DNA from: Halomonas sp. BDJS001
Lineage (GTDB): Bacteria > Pseudomonadota > Gammaproteobacteria > Pseudomonadales > Halomonadaceae
Direction of reading: 5' to 3'
DNA: 64,000 nt
Assembly (NCBI RefSeq): GCF_026104355.1
Contig: NZ_CP110535.1
Location: 496,001 to 560,000 of the forward strand
Both the position numbers and the translations under genes were made by a program. Below the pieces are notes generated by a model. It saw only the letters and a list, made by a program, of their open reading frames with translations. It searched no databases and was not told the origin of the DNA. Below are positions 59,104-64,000 of this stretch, one piece after another. The number at the start of each line of letters is the position of its first letter. Position 1 is the first letter of the stretch.

Positions 59104-59547
59104 ATGGTTATGGATATCAATGAAATTCGCGAGTACTTGCCCCACCGCTACCCGTTTTTGCTGGTGGATCGAGTAACGCAACTCACCATCGGTGAATCCA
59201 TCGTTGCGTACAAGAATGTCAGCATCAATGAGCCGTTCTTCAACGGCCATTTTCCGCATCACCCGATCATGCCTGGCGTGCTGGTGATTGAAGCGCTGGC
59301 CCAGGTCTGCGGCATTCTCGGCTTTAAAACGGTCAATAAACTGCCTGCCGATGGCTATGTATATTATCTCGTAGGCAGTGACAAAGTGCGCTTTAAGCGC
59401 CCGGTAATGCCGGGTGACAAGCTCACTCTAGAGGCCGATGTGATTAAAGGTAAACGCGGTATTTGGAAATTCGCCTGCCGTGCCACGGTTGACGGTGAGC
59501 TGGCCTGCGAAGCGGAAATTATTTGTGCCGAGAGGAAGGTGGCTTGA
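59104..59547 (+). CDS. fabZ: (3R)-hydroxyacyl-ACP dehydratase FabZ
   Basis: 147 residues from ATG 59104, preceded by [24 protein letters not shown] is the FabZ start (ATG 59110 is possible). The catalytic His is in [20 protein letters not shown] (cores FNGHFP and [11 protein letters not shown], with Glu). It dehydrates hydroxyacyl-ACP in fatty acid elongation and competes with the Lpx acyltransferases. Its TGA overlaps the TTG start of lpxA. Confidence 0.96.
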   Translation: MVMDINEIREYLPHRYPFLLVDRVTQLTIGESIVAYKNVSINEPFFNGHFPHHPIMPGVLVIEALAQVCGILGFKTVNKLPADGYVYYLVGSDKVRFKRPVMPGDKLTLEADVIKGKRGIWKFACRATVDGELACEAEIICAERKVA

Positions 59548-60311
59548 TACATCCTACTGCCCTGGTCGACCCGACGGCGCGCCTTGCCGACGATGTTGAG
59601 GTAGGCCCTTTTAGCATTATCGGCCCTAACGTCACCATCGGTGCGGGTTCGGTGATTGGCCCTCATGTGGTGGTTAAAGGCCCCACCACCCTGGGTGAGC
59701 GCACGCGTATCTTTCAGTTTGCCTCGGTAGGCGAAGACTGTCAGGACAAAAAATATGCAGGTGAACCCACGCGGTTAGTGATGGGGGACGATAACGTGAT
59801 TCGCGAAGGCGCCACCCTTCACCGTGGCACCGTTCAGGATCGCAGTGAAACCACCATTGGTTCGCGCAACCTGTTTATGGCCTACGTGCATGTCGGCCAT
59901 GACTGTGTGATTGGTAACGACTGCATTTTAGCCAATCAGGTCACCCTGGCGGGCCATGTCACCGTCGGCGATCATGCCATTCTGGGTGGCTTGGCGGCAG
60001 TGCATCAGTTCTGCCACTTTGGTGATCACGCCATGGCAGGTGGTGGCTCGATCATTACCAAAGACACTCCCGCCTATATCATGATTAATGGCAACCCAGC
60101 AGAAGCGCGTGGCCTTAACCTGGTGGGTTTAAAGCGCCGAGGCTTTAGCCGCGATGCGATTAGTGCCTTAACCGCTGCTTATAAAATGGTCTACCGCCAA
60201 GGGCTAACCACTGAGCAGGCACTAGTCGAAATGCGTAGCCGTTTTGACCTGCCCGAAATCGAGCATTTTGCCGCCTCTATTGAGCGTTCGACCCGCGGCA
60301 TCACCCGCTAA
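59544..60311 (+). CDS. lpxA: UDP-N-acetylglucosamine acyltransferase
   Basis: 255 residues from TTG 59544 ([20 protein letters not shown]), a rare start that overlaps the fabZ stop as TTGA, with AGGAAGG before it. The beta-helix has hexapeptide repeats, the [18 protein letters not shown] loop, and the catalytic His in [14 protein letters not shown]. The C-terminal helical part is [17 protein letters not shown]. First step of lipid A synthesis. lpxB follows after 17 bases. Confidence 0.95.
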   Translation: MIHPTALVDPTARLADDVEVGPFSIIGPNVTIGAGSVIGPHVVVKGPTTLGERTRIFQFASVGEDCQDKKYAGEPTRLVMGDDNVIREGATLHRGTVQDRSETTIGSRNLFMAYVHVGHDCVIGNDCILANQVTLAGHVTVGDHAILGGLAAVHQFCHFGDHAMAGGGSIITKDTPAYIMINGNPAEARGLNLVGLKRRGFSRDAISALTAAYKMVYRQGLTTEQALVEMRSRFDLPEIEHFAASIERSTRGITR

Positions 60312-60328
60312 CCCATGCTGATCTGCCT

Positions 60329-61501
60329 ATGACCCTGCAACGCGTCTATCTCGTGGCCGGAGAGCTATCCGGCGATATTCTTGGCGCTGGTCTGATGCGC
60401 GAGCTTAAAGCACACCATCCTGGCGTCGAGTTTCGCGGCATCGGCGGCCCGCGCATGCAGGCAGAGGGCATGGAGAGCCGTTTTCCTTTAGAGACCCTGG
60501 CGGTGATGGGGCTGGTTGAGGTGCTAAAGCATCTCCCCGAACTGATCCGGGTACGGCGTACGTTGAAAGCCGAAGCGCTCGCCTGGCAGCCGGATATCAT
60601 GCTGGGCATTGATGCGCCTGACTTCAATTTAGGTCTGGAGCGCCAACTGCGCGAAGCCGGCATTACCACCGCTCACTACGTGAGTCCTTCCGTATGGGCA
60701 TGGCGCCAGGGGCGGGTAAAAGGCATCGCTAAATCGGTAAATGGCATGCTAACACTGCTCCCTTTTGAAGCCGCTTTCTATCGCGAACACCGTGTTCCCG
60801 TCGCCTTTGTGGGTCACCCCCTGGCTGACGAAATGCCGCTAGAAAATGACCGTGCTGCCACCCGCCAAGCGCTGGAGCTGGCGCCTGATAGCCAAGTGTT
60901 GGCGCTGTTGCCCGGCTCCCGAGCCAATGAAATTCGCTTTTTGGGCGATACTTTTCTCAACGCTGCCGAACAGCTCTGCCAGCGCCACCCCGCGCTGAAA
61001 GTGGTTATTCCTGCGGCCACCTCTGATCGCCGCCGGGAAATTAGCGCACTGCTTGCCAACTACCCGCTACTGGCGGAGCGGATTACGCTGCTGGATGGCC
61101 AGGCCCGTGAGGCGATGGTGGCTAGCGATGTTGTACTGCTGGCCTCGGGTACCGCCGCGCTGGAAGCCATGCTGTGTCACCGCACCATGTTGGTGGCCTA
61201 TAAAATGGCTCCGGCCACCCACTGGCTGGCTAAACGAATGGTGAAAACCCAGTGGGTCTCGCTGCCCAATTTGATTGCCCAGGAGACGCTGGTGCCTGAG
61301 CTGATTCAAGACGCCGCCTCGCCGGAGGCGATTGCCGACCAGCTCAGCGCCATGTTGGCCGACGAGGCAAGTCGATATGCCTTGGAAATACGCTTTGCCG
61401 AGATGCACGCTACGCTCCAGCGTAACGCCAGCCGTCGCGCCGCCGAGGCGATTAGCCTGTTGGCCGCGGGTCAGCCACTGGAGAGTGTTGATGGCCATTA
61501 A
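60329..61501 (+). CDS. lpxB: Lipid A disaccharide synthase
   Basis: 390 residues, GT19 family. [51 protein letters not shown] and [16 protein letters not shown] are characteristic; the UDP-sugar region is [18 protein letters not shown]. It joins UDP-diacylglucosamine and lipid X. The end overlaps rnhB by 11 bases. Confidence 0.96.
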   Translation: MTLQRVYLVAGELSGDILGAGLMRELKAHHPGVEFRGIGGPRMQAEGMESRFPLETLAVMGLVEVLKHLPELIRVRRTLKAEALAWQPDIMLGIDAPDFNLGLERQLREAGITTAHYVSPSVWAWRQGRVKGIAKSVNGMLTLLPFEAAFYREHRVPVAFVGHPLADEMPLENDRAATRQALELAPDSQVLALLPGSRANEIRFLGDTFLNAAEQLCQRHPALKVVIPAATSDRRREISALLANYPLLAERITLLDGQAREAMVASDVVLLASGTAALEAMLCHRTMLVAYKMAPATHWLAKRMVKTQWVSLPNLIAQETLVPELIQDAASPEAIADQLSAMLADEASRYALEIRFAEMHATLQRNASRRAAEAISLLAAGQPLESVDGH

Positions 61502-62138
61502 AGATAGGGTGACAGCGCACTGGTTGATCGAGCACAAGGATTTTCCACTATTAGAAATTTCTTACAGCGGCGAGCGGCTGGCGGGGGTCGATGAAGTCGG
61601 CCGAGGGCCGCTGATAGGTAGCGTGGTGGCCGCCGCGGTGATTCTTGACCCCGCTCAGCCCATCGACGGTCTTACGGACTCTAAAAAATTGACGGCGCGC
61701 AAACGTGAAGCGCTGGATAGTCAGATTCGAGAGCGGGCGTTAGCTTTTGCCGTAGCAGAAGCCAGCGCCGCCGAAGTGGATGCGCTGAATATTTACCATG
61801 CCACCCACTTGGCCATGCGCCGCGCCATCGATGCACTGGCACCTGCAGCAGAATATTTACTTGTCGATGGCAATAAATTACCTGGCCATCTGCTGCCTGG
61901 GCAGGCCGTGGTAAAGGGCGATTCGCGCCACTGTGCCATTGCCGCGGCGTCGATTTTGGCCAAGGTCGCTCGCGATGCGCAGATGGTCGCCTTGGATGAG
62001 TGCTATCCTGAGTATGGTTTTGCGCGCCATAAAGGCTACCCGACCAAAGAGCACCTGACGGCGCTTGCAGCACACGGGCCACTGGCCGAACATCGCCGCA
62101 GCTTCGCGCCGGTGCAGCGGCAGTTGGCGCTGCTTTAA
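61491..62138 (+). CDS. rnhB: Ribonuclease HII
   Basis: 215 residues from ATG 61491. The catalytic Asp-Glu is in [18 protein letters not shown], with [38 protein letters not shown] (core [13 protein letters not shown]) and [14 protein letters not shown]. It removes RNA from RNA-DNA hybrids, including single ribonucleotides. The open frame back to 61332 lies inside lpxB and is not used. dnaE follows after 28 bases. Confidence 0.95.
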   Translation: MAIKDRVTAHWLIEHKDFPLLEISYSGERLAGVDEVGRGPLIGSVVAAAVILDPAQPIDGLTDSKKLTARKREALDSQIRERALAFAVAEASAAEVDALNIYHATHLAMRRAIDALAPAAEYLLVDGNKLPGHLLPGQAVVKGDSRHCAIAAASILAKVARDAQMVALDECYPEYGFARHKGYPTKEHLTALAAHGPLAEHRRSFAPVQRQLALL

Positions 62139-62166
62139 GCCTGTTTATTTATTTAGCGAGAGTGTT

Positions 62167-64000
62167 ATGACGGTACCGTTTGTTCATCTGCGTTTGCACA
62201 GTGAATACTCCCTGGTCGATGGCTTGGTGAAGCTTAAATCGCTGGTGAGTACCACGGCTGAACGGGCGATGCCAGCGCTGGCCTTGACCGACGAAACCAA
62301 CCTGTTTGGTCTGGTGAAGTTCTACAAAGCCGCCCAGGGGGCGGGGTTGAAGCCGATTATTGGCAGCGACTTATGGCTCCAGAATCCCCATGACGAGTCC
62401 CATCCTTACCGGCTAACGCTGCTGGCGATGAACGATGTTGGCTATCGCAATCTGACCGAGTTGATCTCGAAAGGTTGGACCCATGGCCAGCGCCAGGGGC
62501 GCGCCATTCTCGATAAACAGTGGGTACTGGAACAGAGCGAAGGCTTGATTGCACTTTCCGGCGCCCGGGAGGGGGAAATTGGCCGCCACCTGCTGTCTGA
62601 TCATGAACAGGATGCGCGGGTACTACTCGAAGAGTGGCAGGCGGCATTTCCGGATCGGTTTTATCTGGAGCTAGTTCGCACCGGGCGTGCGCTGGAAGAG
62701 GCCTGTGTTCACGCCAGCGTCAAGCTGGCCATTGAGACGGGCACGCCAGTGGTGGCGACCAACGATGTGCGCTTTCTTGAGCGTGACGATTATTGGGCGC
62801 ACGAAACCCGCGTCGCCATCGGCGAAGGTAAAGCGCTGGACGACCCGCGCCGGGAGCGTCGCTATAGCGAAGAGCAGTATCTAAAAAGCCCCGAGGAGAT
62901 GGCGGCGCTGTTTGCCGATATTCCCGAAGCGCTGGAAAACAGCGTGATGATTGCCGAGCGCTGCAGTGTGGACGTACGCCTGGGCGAGATTTTCCTGCCC
63001 GAGTTCGGCATTCCCGAGGGCATGACCCAGGATGAGTTCTTCCGCAAAGTCTCCCATGACGGCTTAACCGAGCGGTTGGATTTTCTGTTTCCCGCGCAGC
63101 GCTACCCCCGCGACAGCGAAGAGTACCAGGCGATCGACCAGCGCTACCGCGACCGGCTGGAGTTCGAACTCAACGTTATTATCCAGATGGGGTTCCCCGG
63201 CTACTTCCTGATAGTAATGGACTTTATTCAGTGGGCGAAAGATAACGGTGTACCGGTTGGTCCTGGGCGGGGGTCTGGTGCCGGTTCGCTGGTGGCCTAT
63301 GCACAGAAGATCACTGACTTAGACCCGATTGGTTACGACCTGCTGTTCGAGCGCTTTTTGAACCCGGAACGTGTCTCGATGCCCGACTTTGACGTCGACT
63401 TCTGCATGGAGAAGCGCGACAAGGTGATCGAGTACGTAGCCGAGCGCTACGGGCGCAATGCGGTCTCCCAGATTGTCACCTTCGGCACCATGGCGGCCAA
63501 GGCCGTGGTACGCGACGTGGCCCGTGCCCAAGGCCGTCCCTACTCGCTGGGGGATAAGCTCTCCAAGCTGATCCCCTTTGAAGTGGGCATGACCCTGTCT
63601 AAAGCGATTGAGCAGGAGCCCGCGCTCAAAGAATTTATTGGCAACGACGACGAAGCCGAAGAGATCTGGGAGATGGCGCTCAAGCTAGAGGGCACCACCC
63701 GCGGTACCGGCAAGCACGCCGGGGGGGTGGTTATCGCCCCCACCAAACTGACTGATTTTTCACCGCTGCTCTGCGATGAAGATGGCTCTGGTTTAGTTGT
63801 ACAGTTCGATAAAAACGACATTGAAGAGGCCGGGCTGGTCAAGTTCGACTTCCTGGGCCTGCGTACGCTGACAATTATCGACTGGGCGCTGGAGATGGTC
63901 GACAAGGTGCGCAGCGTTAACGGCCAGGATCCGCTCAACATCGACAGCATCCCGCTGGACGACGCCCCTACCTTCGAGATGCTCAAGCGCGCCGAAACCA
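62167..64000 (+). CDS. dnaE: DNA polymerase III alpha subunit, N-terminal part
   Basis: Begins at ATG 62167 ([19 protein letters not shown]) and is still open at the window end, showing about 611 of roughly 1160 residues. The PHP domain (6-270) has [25 protein letters not shown] and [11 protein letters not shown]. The polymerase core shows [16 protein letters not shown], the catalytic aspartates in [15 protein letters not shown] (D-x-D), [17 protein letters not shown] and [11 protein letters not shown] with the third Asp. It is the replicative polymerase, in its usual place after rnhB. Confidence 0.97.
   Translation, partial: MTVPFVHLRLHSEYSLVDGLVKLKSLVSTTAERAMPALALTDETNLFGLVKFYKAAQGAGLKPIIGSDLWLQNPHDESHPYRLTLLAMNDVGYRNLTELISKGWTHGQRQGRAILDKQWVLEQSEGLIALSGAREGEIGRHLLSDHEQDARVLLEEWQAAFPDRFYLELVRTGRALEEACVHASVKLAIETGTPVVATNDVRFLERDDYWAHETRVAIGEGKALDDPRRERRYSEEQYLKSPEEMAALFADIPEALENSVMIAERCSVDVRLGEIFLPEFGIPEGMTQDEFFRKVSHDGLTERLDFLFPAQRYPRDSEEYQAIDQRYRDRLEFELNVIIQMGFPGYFLIVMDFIQWAKDNGVPVGPGRGSGAGSLVAYAQKITDLDPIGYDLLFERFLNPERVSMPDFDVDFCMEKRDKVIEYVAERYGRNAVSQIVTFGTMAAKAVVRDVARAQGRPYSLGDKLSKLIPFEVGMTLSKAIEQEPALKEFIGNDDEAEEIWEMALKLEGTTRGTGKHAGGVVIAPTKLTDFSPLLCDEDGSGLVVQFDKNDIEEAGLVKFDFLGLRTLTIIDWALEMVDKVRSVNGQDPLNIDSIPLDDAPTFEMLKRAET

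Overview
The window reads as a piece of a gammaproteobacterial chromosome. Protein sequences and gene order point to the Halomonadaceae (Halomonas or a close relative), with block order much like Pseudomonas: dsbC-hom-thrC-recJ, prfB-lysS, ftsYEX-rpoH, argB-algC-dut-coaBC-radC-rpmBG, and the map/glnD - rpsB-tsf-pyrH-frr-uppS-cdsA-dxr-rseP-bamA-skp-lpxD-fabZ-lpxAB-rnhB-dnaE block. The DNA is moderately GC-rich, densely coded, and shows no prophage, insertion sequence, CRISPR array, tRNA or rRNA gene. The genus assignment is an inference from family resemblance, not a database result.

Layout. 1-5.6 kb: end of dsbC, threonine synthesis (hom, thrC), recJ and a YitT-type membrane protein. 5.6-8.7 kb (minus): a compact metal-response operon made of a MerR regulator, a CopA P-type ATPase and a 23-residue membrane micropeptide, joined by ATGA overlaps and preceded by a MerR-type operator with a long promoter spacer. 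8.9-10.3 kb: a FadL-type outer-membrane porin. 10.4-15.5 kb (minus): an oligopeptide ABC importer (oppA, B, C and a single-chain DF ATPase). 15.7-18.8 kb: prfB with its programmed +1 frameshift, lysS and a small acidic protein. 19-23 kb: a 14-TM MFS pump, bolA, a frameshifted conserved gene, rimI, zapB and rsmD. 23-27 kb: ftsY-ftsE-ftsX and rpoH. 27-32 kb (minus): slmA, argB, algC, dut, coaBC. 32-38 kb: radC, rpmB-rpmG, mutM, a 23S rRNA methyltransferase, a thioesterase, alanine dehydrogenase, slyX (minus) and a membrane-anchored cold-shock-domain protein. 38.8-43 kb (minus): the succinylase branch of diaminopimelate synthesis (dapC, an ArsC-like protein, dapD, dapE) and a small hypothetical gene. 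43-47 kb (minus): glnD and map, separated from dapC by a palindromic intergenic repeat. 47-64 kb (plus): translation factors and envelope biogenesis through lpxB and rnhB, ending inside dnaE.

Almost everything is housekeeping. The non-routine material is: the CopA-coupled micropeptide; a ~154-bp composite palindromic repeat at 43171-43324; a 14-nt tandem repeat between rpmB and rpmG; a 13-copy CCAGAG repeat inside ftsY; and three apparent single-base frameshifts, in bamA, in the membrane cold-shock gene and in the gene before rimI. Because bamA is essential in related bacteria, at least that one is more likely a sequence error than a true null allele. I found no clear new multi-gene system.
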